A stretch of DNA of 64,000 nt, from assembly GCF_002090175.1 (NCBI RefSeq), contig NZ_BBRN01000003.1:930001-994000 (forward strand), read 5' to 3'. This document shows positions 7,892 through 16,185 of the stretch, in pieces. Numbering within the stretch: position 1 is the stretch's first letter; every line of letters starts with the position of its first letter. A program made the position numbers and the translations under genes. Source of the stretch: Demequina sp. NBRC 110057 (GTDB lineage Bacteria > Actinomycetota > Actinomycetes > Actinomycetales > Demequinaceae). The notes under the pieces are model-generated. The model did not search any database. It was not told where the DNA came from and was given only the letters and a program-made list of their open reading frames with translations.

Positions 7892-9394
7892 ATGACCACC
7901 ATTACCCTGCACCCCGACTTCCGCATCGGTTCCGTGGACCGGCGCGTGTTCGGGTCGTTCGTCGAGCACCTGGGCCGCTGCGTCTACACCGGCGTGTACG
8001 AGCCCGGGCACGCCACGGCGGACGAGCACGGCTTCCGCGGCGACGTCGTCGCACTGACCAAGGAGCTGGGCGTCACGCTGGTGCGCTACCCGGGCGGCAA
8101 CTTCGTCTCCAACTACGTGTGGGAAGACGCGGTGGGCCCGGTCGAGGACCGCAAGCCGTTCCTCGACCTCGCGTGGCGCACCGTGGAGCCCAACCTGGTG
8201 GGCACCGACGAGTTCCTCCAGTACTGCGAGCGCGAGGGGCTTGAGCCGATGATGGCCGTGAACCTTGGCACGCGCGGCGTCGCCGAGGCGGTCGCCCTGC
8301 TCGAGTACTGCAACGGCGAGGCCGGCACCAAGTGGGCGGACATGCGCATCGCCAATGGCCGCGAGAAGCCCTACGGGGTGAAGCTGTGGTGTCTGGGCAA
8401 CGAGATGGATGGCCCCTGGCAGATTGGCCACAAGGACGCCCACGAGTACGGCAAGCTGGCAGCCGAGGCCGGCAAGGCGATGAAGCTGACCGACCCGAGC
8501 ATCGAGCTTGTCGCGTGCGGCTCGTCGTCGATGCAGATGGACACGTTCGGCTCGTGGGAACGCACCGTGCTGTCCTACACCTACGACATCGTCGACCACA
8601 TCTCGATGCACGCGTACTACGAGGAGCTCGACGGCGACCGCGCGTCGTTCCTGGGCTCCGGCACCGCGATGGAGCGCTTCGTGGAGCGCGTGGTGGCCTC
8701 AGCCGATGCGATCGGGGCGGAGAAGCGCTCGGACAAGCGCATCACCATCTCCTTCGACGAGTGGAACGTCTGGTACCTCGTCTCCCGCTTCCCCGGCGAG
8801 ACGAACCTTCCCATCCAGCGCGACGCCCCGCGCATCATCGAGGACCGCTACTCGGGCCTCGACGCCGTGGTCGTGGGCGACCTGATCGTGACCCTGCTGC
8901 GTCACGCTGACAGGATCGCGATCGGGTGCCTCGCTCAATTGGTCAACGTGATCGCGCCGATCATGACCGACCCCGACGGGGCAGCGTGGCGCCAGACCAC
9001 GTTCCACCCCTTCGCGGCCGCGGCGCGGCTCGCGACCGGCGAGGCGCTGCAGGTCAAGGTCGACTGCGACACGATCGCGACCGAGAAGCACGGCGACGTT
9101 CCCGCGGTGACGGCCGCGGCGACGGTTGACCCCGAGTCCGGCGCGCTCGCGCTGTTCGTCACCAACCGCTCCGCCACCGAGCAGACCGTGACCCTGCGAC
9201 ACCCGGGAGTGAGCGCCCGCATCGAGGGCGGCACCGCGGTGCTCGCCGATCACGAGGGACCCCGCGAGACCCAGGAGCACGCCGAGGCCTACGGCCCCGT
9301 GGACGCCCTGCCGGTCGAGCCGGGCGACGGGACCATCACGCTCCGCCTGGCGCCGGAGTCGTGGACCGCGTTCCACGGGGCGATGGAGCTCTGA
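7892..9394 (+). CDS. abfA: GH51 alpha-L-arabinofuranosidase
   Basis: A 500-residue intracellular alpha-L-arabinofuranosidase releasing L-arabinose from arabino-oligosaccharides. The acid/base is Glu171 in LGNEMDG and the nucleophile is the Glu in SFDEWNVWY. The start region FGSFVEHLGRCVYTGVYEPG and the RYPGGNFVS motif are typical of bacterial GH51. ATG 7892 is preceded by AAAGGAG at ideal distance; the longer frame lacks support. Last gene of the GH27-GH43-GH51 operon, followed by a hairpin terminator. Confidence 0.96.
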   Translation: MTTITLHPDFRIGSVDRRVFGSFVEHLGRCVYTGVYEPGHATADEHGFRGDVVALTKELGVTLVRYPGGNFVSNYVWEDAVGPVEDRKPFLDLAWRTVEPNLVGTDEFLQYCEREGLEPMMAVNLGTRGVAEAVALLEYCNGEAGTKWADMRIANGREKPYGVKLWCLGNEMDGPWQIGHKDAHEYGKLAAEAGKAMKLTDPSIELVACGSSSMQMDTFGSWERTVLSYTYDIVDHISMHAYYEELDGDRASFLGSGTAMERFVERVVASADAIGAEKRSDKRITISFDEWNVWYLVSRFPGETNLPIQRDAPRIIEDRYSGLDAVVVGDLIVTLLRHADRIAIGCLAQLVNVIAPIMTDPDGAAWRQTTFHPFAAAARLATGEALQVKVDCDTIATEKHGDVPAVTAAATVDPESGALALFVTNRSATEQTVTLRHPGVSARIEGGTAVLADHEGPRETQEHAEAYGPVDALPVEPGDGTITLRLAPESWTAFHGAMEL

Positions 9395-9439
9395 ACCTCT
9401 CCTCCAGGGGCTCCATCGCCGCCGTGGGCGGCACAAGGG

Positions 9440-9473
9440 ACGCGGGGATTCGCCGACGGGCGGGTCCCCGCGT
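9440..9473. terminator. Hairpin terminator between convergent genes
   Basis: ACGCGGGGA and TCCCCGCGT form a perfect 9-bp stem with a 16-base loop. It lies between abfA (rightward) and the LytR_C-type gene (leftward). There is no U-run, as is usual for GC-rich actinobacterial terminators. Confidence 0.65.
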
Positions 9474-9533
9474 TCGCGTCTGCGCGACGGTGAACGGCAG
9501 CGGCTACAGCACGGCCGATGCCGTAGCCGGGGG

Positions 9534-10205
9534 CTACTCGCCCTCGCCCTCCGCGGACGGAGAGGGGCTTGCCTCGGCAAGCGGGTTTTCCGGCAGGACG
9601 TTGGGCGCGGGCCGCGGCTCAACCAGGTTGACCGGCAGGCATTCCGCGCCCGCCGTCAGCGGGAGCTCCATGTCCAGTTCCGGCGCGAGCGCATCACGCA
9701 GGTTGGGGGCCTCGGAGAACTGGGTGCCGAGGACAAGGTCAAGCGTGATGCCGTCGCGGTTGTCGAGCACGAGCTCGACGGCCGCGTCGGTGCTTGCCTC
9801 GAACTGGGTGGCGAGCGTGTAGGCCTGCTGCACGCCATCGGCGCCGAACAGGATCTGCACGTAGTCGTCGTAGCTGCGCGACCAGTTGGTGGTTCCCACC
9901 ACCGTGAACCCGCGCGACTCGAGCTGCCCTGCGGTGGTCCCCGCAAGTCCCGAGATGTCGGTGCCGTTGTCCACACGCACCACGACCTGGTCGTATGAGA
10001 GCGGCATGGCCCCGTCAGGGGGACACACCAGGGTGACGTCGGATTCGAACTCACCCACCGGCGTGGTGAAGCCCGCACTCAACGGGCCCTCCGCGTCTCC
10101 ACGGAACACGGCGGCGGCGGCCACTCCGATCGCGACAATCACGATGATGAGGACGCCGAACACGATAATCTGTCGCTCTCGGCGGCGTCGTCGCGTCACG
10201 CTCAC
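9534..10205 (-). CDS. Membrane-anchored LytR_C-domain protein
   Basis: A 223-residue protein with a basic N-terminus (TRRRRRERQ), one transmembrane helix (IVFGVLIIVIVAIGVAAAAV) and an extracytoplasmic domain resembling the LytR C-terminal domain (VVRVDNGTDISGLAGTTAGQ; later LVLGTQF). That domain occurs alone or behind LCP ligases at the cell envelope; function is not established. GTG 10205 is chosen over GTG 10220 because GAGGTGA lies just before it. The C-terminus is an acidic/Pro/Ser tail. Confidence 0.72.
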   Translation of the reverse strand: MSVTRRRRRERQIIVFGVLIIVIVAIGVAAAAVFRGDAEGPLSAGFTTPVGEFESDVTLVCPPDGAMPLSYDQVVVRVDNGTDISGLAGTTAGQLESRGFTVVGTTNWSRSYDDYVQILFGADGVQQAYTLATQFEASTDAAVELVLDNRDGITLDLVLGTQFSEAPNLRDALAPELDMELPLTAGAECLPVNLVEPRPAPNVLPENPLAEASPSPSAEGEGE

Positions 10206-10236
10206 GCAGTCACCTCGCACGGGTCAGGGACTTCAC

Positions 10237-10324
10237 TGGCGGAGGATAGGGGATTCGAACCCCTGAGGGCTTGCACCCAACACGCTTTCCAAGCGTGCGC
10301 CATAGGCCACTAGGCGAATCCTCC
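10237..10324 (-). tRNA. tRNA-Ser (anticodon GGA)
   Basis: Acceptor stem GGAGGAT pairs with ATCCTCC, the T-loop reads GGTTCGAATCC, and a long variable arm is present as expected for serine. The anticodon loop CTTGGAAAG gives GGA, reading UCC/UCU. Discriminator G and an encoded CCA end the gene. Its position beside the SRP RNA and dnaX is common in Actinobacteria. Confidence 0.97.
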
Positions 10325-10398
10325 AGGCCCGTAGATGTTACCGGAGGGAACGCGGATCACCTAACCGGCTCCCGGCAGACGCATCGGCCGGCTGCCGT

Positions 10399-10404
10399 TA
10401 CACT
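10399..10404 (+). promoter_or_regulatory. -10 box of the SRP RNA gene
   Basis: TACACT lies 7 bases before G10412, where the closing stem of the SRP RNA begins. The same box-to-start spacing is seen at the leaderless mRNAs in this window. No clear -35 hexamer is visible. Confidence 0.6.
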
Positions 10405-10411
10405 TGTCGGC

Positions 10412-10499
10412 GACCCCCCACGTGGCGATATCTCGCCCAACTCCCCCAGGGCAGGAATGCAGCAAGGGTAAGCGGGCTCTATCGGGTGCGTGGGGGGTC
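10412..10499 (+). ncRNA. ffs: Signal recognition particle RNA (4.5S, small type)
   Basis: A single long hairpin. The closing stem is GACCCCCCAC with GTGGGGGGTC, and the apical domain carries the conserved GGCAGGAATGCAGCAAGGG loop region that binds Ffh. The length of about 88 bases and the tetraloop-type tip fit the bacterial small SRP RNA without an Alu domain. A CCTTTC stretch follows and may end transcription. Strongly supported by motif and by position next to dnaX. Confidence 0.93.
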
Positions 10500-10557
10500 C
10501 TTTCATGCCCGGGTGCGTGCCGCATCGGCCCCCGGCACCTCCCTCCCTTCCGAGGCC

Positions 10558-10596
10558 ATGAGAACCGTTCTCATACCTGGGGTGATGGTCCCAGGT
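10558..10596. promoter_or_regulatory. Two adjacent palindromes upstream of adhP
   Basis: ATGAGAACCGTTCTCAT (10558-10574) is a perfect 17-base palindrome with a central C. Directly after it, ACCTGGG and CCCAGGT (10575-10596) form a 7-bp stem with an 8-base loop. They lie about 100-140 bp before the adhP start. The first looks like a repressor or activator site; the second may be a second operator or an RNA hairpin. Confidence 0.5.
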
Positions 10597-10694
10597 GAAC
10601 GGGGACTTTCCTCCCGCGCCATCGGCGTCGAGCCGTCCTACCGTGGAATCAAGGCAGTCAACGAAGGACTGCGATCCACTGGAAGGAAAACATC

Positions 10695-11729
10695 ATGGCT
10701 GACACTTTCCGCGCCGCTGTTGTCCGCAGCTTCGACGCTCCGCTCGACGTCTCCGAGGTCGAGATGCCCACCCCCGGCCCGTTCGAGGCCCTCGTCAAGG
10801 TTGCCTACTCGGGCGTGTGCCACACCGACCTGCACGCCGCCGAGGGCGACTGGCCCGTCAAGCCCACCCCCGCCTTCATCCCCGGCCACGAGGGCGTCGG
10901 CGAGGTCGTCGCTGTCGGTGACCGCGTCACCCGCGTCAGCGTCGGCGACACCGTCGGCAACGCCTGGCTGTGGAGCGCCTGCGGCGAGTGCGAGTTCTGC
11001 GAGGCCGGCTGGGAGACCCTGTGCCTGAAGCAGCAGAACGGCGGCTACTCGGTCGACGGCTCGTTCGGTCAGTACATGCTCGTCGACTCGCGCTACTGCC
11101 CCATCCTCCCCGAGGGTGTGGACCTGGCCGCCGCGGCGCCCATCCTGTGCGCCGGCGTCACGGTCTACAAGGGCCTCAAGCAGACCGACACCAAGCCCGG
11201 CGACTTCGTTCTGATCTCCGGCATCGGCGGCCTTGGCCACATCGCCGTCCAGTACGCGGTCGCCATGGGACGCCGTGTGGTCGCGGTGGACGTGGACGAC
11301 GCGAAGCTGGAGCTCGCCAAGAAGCACGGCGCCGAGATCGCGATCAACGCCGCGACCGTCGAGGACGCCGCGGCCGCGATCCAGGAGGCCACCGGCGGCG
11401 GCGTCCAGGGCGCGCTCGTCACCGCTGTCAACGGCAAGGCCTTCCCGCAGGCGGTCGGCTCGCTGCGCCGCGGTGGCACCGTCTCGCTCGTGGGCCTTCC
11501 CCCGGAGCAGTTCCCGCTCGACATCTTCTCGGTGGTGCTCAACGGCTGGACCGTCCGCGGTTCGATCGTCGGCACGCGCCGCGACATGGAAGAGGCCATC
11601 GACTTCTTCGCCCGCGGCAAGATCACCCCGACCTACTCGGTCGAGCCGCTCGACAACATCAACGACATCTTCGCCCGGATGCACGCCGGCAAGATCGACG
11701 GTCGCATCGTGATGGACCTGGGCAACTAA
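10695..11729 (+). CDS. adhP: Zinc-dependent alcohol dehydrogenase, AdhP type
   Basis: A 344-residue medium-chain dehydrogenase oxidising or forming primary alcohols such as ethanol with NAD(H). Catalytic zinc ligands lie in GVCHTDLH and in GHEGVGEV; the structural zinc is bound by CGECEFCEAGWETLC. The nucleotide-binding motif is ISGIGGLGHIAVQYA. ATG 10695 is preceded by GGAAGGAAA. It stands alone between the SRP RNA and dnaX, with its own palindrome-rich upstream region and a hairpin after the stop. Substrate range is inferred from the family. Confidence 0.9.
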   Translation: MADTFRAAVVRSFDAPLDVSEVEMPTPGPFEALVKVAYSGVCHTDLHAAEGDWPVKPTPAFIPGHEGVGEVVAVGDRVTRVSVGDTVGNAWLWSACGECEFCEAGWETLCLKQQNGGYSVDGSFGQYMLVDSRYCPILPEGVDLAAAAPILCAGVTVYKGLKQTDTKPGDFVLISGIGGLGHIAVQYAVAMGRRVVAVDVDDAKLELAKKHGAEIAINAATVEDAAAAIQEATGGGVQGALVTAVNGKAFPQAVGSLRRGGTVSLVGLPPEQFPLDIFSVVLNGWTVRGSIVGTRRDMEEAIDFFARGKITPTYSVEPLDNINDIFARMHAGKIDGRIVMDLGN

Positions 11730-11756
11730 GCCCGCCTCCGTCGCCCACGCGACCAC

Positions 11757-11798
11757 CGCATCGGCCCTTCGCAGCAGACGCTGTGGAGGGCCGATGCG
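11757..11798. terminator. Hairpin built from an inverted GCATCGGCC pair
   Basis: CGCATCGGCCCT and AGGGCCGATGCG form a perfect 12-bp stem with an 18-base loop. It follows adhP and ends 18 bases before the dnaX -10 box, so it probably terminates adhP transcription. It consists of two copies of the 9-mer repeated throughout the window. Confidence 0.65.
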
Positions 11799-11816
11799 CG
11801 TGTCGGCGGCGGCGGT

Positions 11817-11822
11817 TAGGCT
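11817..11822 (+). promoter_or_regulatory. Leaderless -10 box of dnaX
   Basis: TAGGCT is followed by 7 bases and the GTG start of dnaX. No ribosome binding site is present, so transcription probably starts at the GTG itself. Confidence 0.6.
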
Positions 11823-11829
11823 CACTCCC

Positions 11830-13950
11830 GTGAGCCAAGCCCTGTACCGCCGCTACCGCCCCGACTCGTTTGCCGATGTCGTGGGCCAGGAGCATGTGAC
11901 GACGCCGCTCATGCAAGCCCTGCGTGCCGACAAGGTCAACCACGCGTACCTCTTCTCCGGCCCTCGCGGCTGCGGCAAGACCACCTCCGCGCGCATCCTG
12001 GCGCGCTGCCTCAACTGCGCCGAGGGCCCCACCGACACCCCCTGCGGCGTGTGCGAGTCGTGCGTGGAACTGGCGCGCGGCGGCTCCGGATCCGTCGACG
12101 TCGTCGAGATCGACGCCGCGTCGCACAACGGTGTGGACGACGCCCGCGAGCTGCGTGAGCGCGCGGCCTTCGCGCCCGCGCGCGACCGCTACAAGATCTT
12201 CATCCTCGACGAGGCGCACATGGTGACGCCGCAGGGCTTCAACGCGCTGCTGAAGCTCGTCGAGGAGCCGCCGCCGCACATCCGCTTCATCTTCGCGACC
12301 ACGGAGCCGGACAAGGTCATCGGCACCATCCGCTCGCGCACCCACCACTACCCGTTCCGCCTGGTCCCGCCGCCGGTGCTGGCCGACTACCTGAACCAGC
12401 TGTGCGAAGCGGAGTCGGTGTCCGTCGCGAGCGGCGTGCTGGACCTCGTGGTGCGCGCGGGCGGTGGCTCGGTGCGCGACACGCTATCCGTGCTGGACCA
12501 GCTGATCGCCGGCTCCGACGAGGGCGGCGTCACGTATGACCGCGCCATCGCCCTGCTGGGCTTCACCGACGCGACCCTTCTCGACGACGCTATCGACGCG
12601 ATCGCAGCGGCCGACGGAGCCTCGCTCTTCGACGTCGTGGGACGCGTCATCCAGACCGGGCACGAGCCGCGCCGGTTTGTCGAGGACCTCCTCGAGCGCG
12701 TGCGTGACCTCCTCGTGATCGCCGCCTCCGGCGCCGCGGGCGCGAAGGCGCTCGGCGAGGTGCCCCAGGACCAGCTCGAGCGCATGACCGACCAGGCGCG
12801 GCGCCTCACGCTGACGCGCGCGTCGCGTGCGGGCGACCTCATCAACGATGCTCTGACCGGGATGATCGGCGCCACGTCTCCGCGCCTGCACCTCGAGCTC
12901 CTGTGCGCCCGACTGCTCGCGGCCGAGGTGCCCGTGGCTGTGCCCGGTGGCGCTTCAGTCGGGGTGGCGGCCGCCGGGGCCGAGCCCGCGGCCCAGCCGT
13001 CCGGCGGGCGCGCTCCCGCCGCCGCTCCTGTGGCCGATGCCGCGGGCGCAGGCGCCTCCGACGCTCGTTCCGCCATCGAGGCCGCACGCGCAGCGCTCGC
13101 CGCCTCGCGCGGCGGCGCGAGCGGTTCGGGTGGCACGTCGGGGGCCGGCGCCCGACCGGCCGGAGGGTCCGCGGCGCCGTCGGGCGCACCCGCGCGCCCC
13201 GCCTCGACCCAGGCGAGCCCCGAGCCCGCTCCCACGGGCCCCGCGCCCTGGGAGGAGCCCGACGAGATCGAACCACCGCTGCCCGAGTCGCAGCCCGCTC
13301 CGGCCGCGCCGTCGACGCCCGCACCGCCCGCGCAGGCCCCGTCGAGGCCCGCCACCCCCGAGCCTCGCCCGGCACCTGAACCCGAGCCCGAGCCCGACTG
13401 GGGACCGCCCACGCAGTCGACTCCCGTCGTGGAGCCCACGTCCACCGCTGCCGCGCCGGCCCCGTCCGGCAGCGAGGCCGGCGGAGCCGCCGACGCCGAA
13501 CTGATCCGCCGTCGCTGGCCCGAGGTGCTCGGCACCCTCGAGCGTCGGCGCGTGACGTGGTCCATGGTGAGCCAGAGCGCCCAGGTCGCGTCCGTGGAGG
13601 GCGGCGTCCTGACGCTCGCCTTCGACAACTCGGCCCTGGCGGGACGCTTCACCGGCTCGTCGCACGCGGAGAACGTCGCCCTCGCGGTGCGTGAGACCCT
13701 CGGCCTTCAGGTGAGGGTCGACGCGACAGTCGGCACCGCCCCGGCCGGGGCGGCCACCGGCGCCCGGGCGGCAGCACCGGCGGCCGCCGCCACCGCCGCG
13801 ACGGCGAGCGTTCCCTACGACGACACCCCGCCGCCCGTCGAGTACGACGACGAGGTCATCTCGGACGACGACGAGGCCGCCCCCGACGCGCAGCTGAGCG
13901 GCGCCGATGTGGTCGCGAAGATGCTCGGCGGCACGGTCATCGACAACTAA
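11830..13950 (+). CDS. dnaX: DNA polymerase III gamma/tau subunit
   Basis: A 706-residue clamp-loader ATPase. It starts with SQALYRRYRPDSFADVVGQ, which fixes the GTG start at 11830 against a frame beginning at 11794. Walker A is GPRGCGKTT (Lys50), a zinc-binding cysteine cluster follows (CLNCAEGPTDTPCGVCESC), and Walker B is FILDEAHM. Residues about 380-560 are an Ala/Pro/Glu-rich disordered linker before the C-terminal polymerase-binding part. No slippery site for a gamma frameshift was recognised. It probably forms a unit with recR. Confidence 0.97.
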   Translation: MSQALYRRYRPDSFADVVGQEHVTTPLMQALRADKVNHAYLFSGPRGCGKTTSARILARCLNCAEGPTDTPCGVCESCVELARGGSGSVDVVEIDAASHNGVDDARELRERAAFAPARDRYKIFILDEAHMVTPQGFNALLKLVEEPPPHIRFIFATTEPDKVIGTIRSRTHHYPFRLVPPPVLADYLNQLCEAESVSVASGVLDLVVRAGGGSVRDTLSVLDQLIAGSDEGGVTYDRAIALLGFTDATLLDDAIDAIAAADGASLFDVVGRVIQTGHEPRRFVEDLLERVRDLLVIAASGAAGAKALGEVPQDQLERMTDQARRLTLTRASRAGDLINDALTGMIGATSPRLHLELLCARLLAAEVPVAVPGGASVGVAAAGAEPAAQPSGGRAPAAAPVADAAGAGASDARSAIEAARAALAASRGGASGSGGTSGAGARPAGGSAAPSGAPARPASTQASPEPAPTGPAPWEEPDEIEPPLPESQPAPAAPSTPAPPAQAPSRPATPEPRPAPEPEPEPDWGPPTQSTPVVEPTSTAAAPAPSGSEAGGAADAELIRRRWPEVLGTLERRRVTWSMVSQSAQVASVEGGVLTLAFDNSALAGRFTGSSHAENVALAVRETLGLQVRVDATVGTAPAGAATGARAAAPAAAATAATASVPYDDTPPPVEYDDEVISDDDEAAPDAQLSGADVVAKMLGGTVIDN

Positions 13951-14006
13951 TCCGCACATCGCTGCGCCGGGCGCGCGCCCGGTACGGCGATGTCACCGCG
14001 CGCGCC

Positions 14007-14012
14007 TACGCT
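14007..14012 (+). promoter_or_regulatory. Leaderless -10 box of recR
   Basis: TACGCT is followed by 7 bases and the recR ATG. It lies in the short dnaX-recR gap and would give recR its own leaderless transcript. Confidence 0.6.
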
Positions 14013-14019
14013 TGTCCCC

Positions 14020-14616
14020 ATGTATGACGGCGCGGTGCAGGACCTGATCGACGAGCTGGGGCATCTTCCCGGCGTGGGCCCCAAGAGCGCCCAGCGCATC
14101 GCCTTCCACCTTCTCGCCGCGGACCCGACCGACGTGCGACGCCTCGCGGACGCCATCACCACCGTCAAGGAGAAGGTGCGCTTCTGCGACACGTGCGGCA
14201 ACGTCGCCGAGTCGGAGCAGTGCCGCATCTGCGCCGATCCCCGCCGGCTCGAGGACGTGCTGTGCGTGGTCGAGGAGCCCAAGGACGTGGTCGTCATCGA
14301 GCGCACCCGCGAGTACCGGGGCAGGTATCACGTGCTCGGCGGCGCCATCGACCCCATGAACGGCGTGGGTCCCGACGACCTCAGGATCCGCGCACTCCTC
14401 ACCCGCCTGGGCGACGGCAAGATCGAGGAGGTCATCATCGCGACCGACCCCAACATCGAGGGCGAGGCGACGGCCACCTACCTCACGCGCATGCTCGCGC
14501 CGATGGGCGTCACCGTGTCGCGACTCGCCTCCGGCCTCCCCGTGGGCGGCGACCTCGAGTACGCCGACGAGGTCACCCTGGGCCGCGCCTTCGAGGGCCG
14601 CCGCAAGGTCTCCTAA
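14020..14616 (+). CDS. recR: Recombination mediator protein RecR
   Basis: A 198-residue protein acting with RecF and RecO in loading RecA at gaps. Visible parts in order: helix-hairpin-helix ([14 protein letters not shown]), a C4 zinc finger ([16 protein letters not shown]), and a Toprim domain ([18 protein letters not shown]). The start [14 protein letters not shown] matches the family, so the longer frame from 13990 is rejected. Length is normal. Confidence 0.98.
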   Translation: MYDGAVQDLIDELGHLPGVGPKSAQRIAFHLLAADPTDVRRLADAITTVKEKVRFCDTCGNVAESEQCRICADPRRLEDVLCVVEEPKDVVVIERTREYRGRYHVLGGAIDPMNGVGPDDLRIRALLTRLGDGKIEEVIIATDPNIEGEATATYLTRMLAPMGVTVSRLASGLPVGGDLEYADEVTLGRAFEGRRKVS

Positions 14617-14919
14617 CCCCGCCTCACGCTGCCCCCGCCCCGCCTGCCCCACCTCCTGGCGGTAGATACACGGCGGACGCCGCCACCCATCGCGACGTTC
14701 GCGGTCGATTCTCGGTGACTGGCCGCCGCGATGGCCATCCCGCGACGACGGCCGCCCCACCACGAGGGCGGGCCCGACGCCAGGGCCGGCCACGGCATCG
14801 GCCCCACCCGGGCGTACCACCGGGCGTCTACCGCCAGGGCGCCCGCCACGCCCCCTCCCCGCCGTGTCTCTACCGCCACGAGGTGGCGGCGGGAGGCGCG
14901 GAGGAGGCCTATGCTGGGG
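14617..14919. other. Gene-free region with short inverted repeats
   Basis: About 300 bp between the convergent recR and ABC permease genes. CCTGGCGGTAGA at 14655 is exactly inverted at 14827 (TCTACCGCCAGG), and a third partial copy, TCTACCGCCA, is at 14869, where CCGCCAC and GTGGCGG can pair. One GCATCGGCC word is at 14795. No credible ORF was found. The repeats may be terminators or decayed mobile sequence. Confidence 0.6.
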
Positions 14920-16185
14920 TTACGCCACGCGGGTGCCCGAGCGCAGCTTCTTGTAGGGCACCCGCAGGCGGCGGACCACGATCGTCATGGAGCCGAGGAA
15001 CAGCACGGCGAGGACCCCCAGGGCGGGCCACGGGTTGCGGGGAAGGTTGGCGAGCTGCTGCTCCCGCTCGGCGGCGGCGGCCTCGTCGGCAGCCCACTGA
15101 GCCTCCATCTCCTCCTCTGTCATCTCCGCGGCCTCAGCGCCGGAACCGAAAAGGTCGTCACACTCGTCGTAGACCCACCGTGTCGCCTCACCCTCGACGG
15201 GGCCCAGGCGAGCGTCGGAGATCTGCTGGTGCAGCAGCGCGAAGGTGCCCGGCGCTGCCCTGCCGTCCTTCTCCCACGTCTCGGGGTCCACGATGGGCGC
15301 GGTCTCGATGACCATCACCGCGGGGTTGAGCAGCAGGATCCAGGCGATCTGGTCGGTATGGGTAACGGTGTAGGCCCACTCGCTGTCGACGCACGGGTAG
15401 TCGGCGGCGTCGAGGGTCGAGTAGTCGCCCGTCGTGTAGGCCTCCTCGAGCGCGGCCTGCGCGTCCGGGGTGAGCTGCTCGTAGTCGATGTAGCGGTCTC
15501 GCTCGCCGGTGTCCTCGGTCACGAGCGCGCCGCCGATCGCGAAGGCGACAAGCGTGCCGATGAGGAACACGCCCGTCGTGAGGTGCGCGAGCGAGACCGA
15601 CGCCACCGCTCGCGCCGCGAGCGACGACCAGGCAAGCCCCACCGCGGTGAACGCGAGCACCGTGAACAGGATGGCCCCGATGGTCATCGCCACCTCGCCC
15701 AGGTGCCAGCCCGACGACAGGTACGTGTAGATAAGGAACGGCGACAACGCGACGAGCGCAATGACCGACACGAGCCAGGACGCGATCACCTTGCCGAACG
15801 CGATATCGCCGGCCGTGAGGTGGGACATCTGGAGTGGGGCGAGGACGCCCTCGCCCGAGTCGCCGTTGATCGACGTGGCGGACAGCGACGGGGCGATAAG
15901 CATGCCGACGCCCAACACCAGGATGAGGACCAGCTCGAAGTTGGCCGACGACCTGTCCGCTTGCGTGAACACTGCCGCCAGGATGCAGATGGCCGCGACG
16001 AGCGCGAACAGGATCCCGTAGAAGATGTAGCCCTTGGTGGTGGGGCGACGGCGGCGCAGCTCGATGGACGTCATCAGGCCCACGCCGTGCAGCGACGGCG
16101 CCCAGGGGTTGCCGCGGCGCGCGGGCGGCCGCGACGACGACGGGTCCATGCGGAGCTCGCTCGCCGTAGTGGTGTCGGTGCTCAT
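14920..16185 (-). CDS. ABC-2 type transporter permease
   Basis: A 421-residue membrane protein with several hydrophobic helices (YIFYGILFALVAAICILAAV and others) in an ABC-2 export-permease pattern. A large extracytoplasmic loop contains an acidic and Tyr-rich segment. ATG 16185 overlaps the TGA of the ATPase gene by 4 bases (ATGA), so the two proteins are translationally coupled and form one exporter. Substrate is unknown; the TetR-type regulator encoded divergently suggests an inducible efflux role. Confidence 0.85.
   Translation of the reverse strand: MSTDTTTASELRMDPSSSRPPARRGNPWAPSLHGVGLMTSIELRRRRPTTKGYIFYGILFALVAAICILAAVFTQADRSSANFELVLILVLGVGMLIAPSLSATSINGDSGEGVLAPLQMSHLTAGDIAFGKVIASWLVSVIALVALSPFLIYTYLSSGWHLGEVAMTIGAILFTVLAFTAVGLAWSSLAARAVASVSLAHLTTGVFLIGTLVAFAIGGALVTEDTGERDRYIDYEQLTPDAQAALEEAYTTGDYSTLDAADYPCVDSEWAYTVTHTDQIAWILLLNPAVMVIETAPIVDPETWEKDGRAAPGTFALLHQQISDARLGPVEGEATRWVYDECDDLFGSGAEAAEMTEEEMEAQWAADEAAAAEREQQLANLPRNPWPALGVLAVLFLGSMTIVVRRLRVPYKKLRSGTRVA

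Noticed and set aside
6016..7926. 636-codon minus-strand frame
   Set aside because: Antisense of the GH27/GH43 genes; high-GC coding DNA commonly gives such long frames, and no domain is recognisable.
12900..13500. Pro/Ala-rich stretch of dnaX as a possible frameshift (gamma) site or separate gene
   Set aside because: The dnaX frame stays open and no A-rich slippery heptamer was found; it is a disordered linker.
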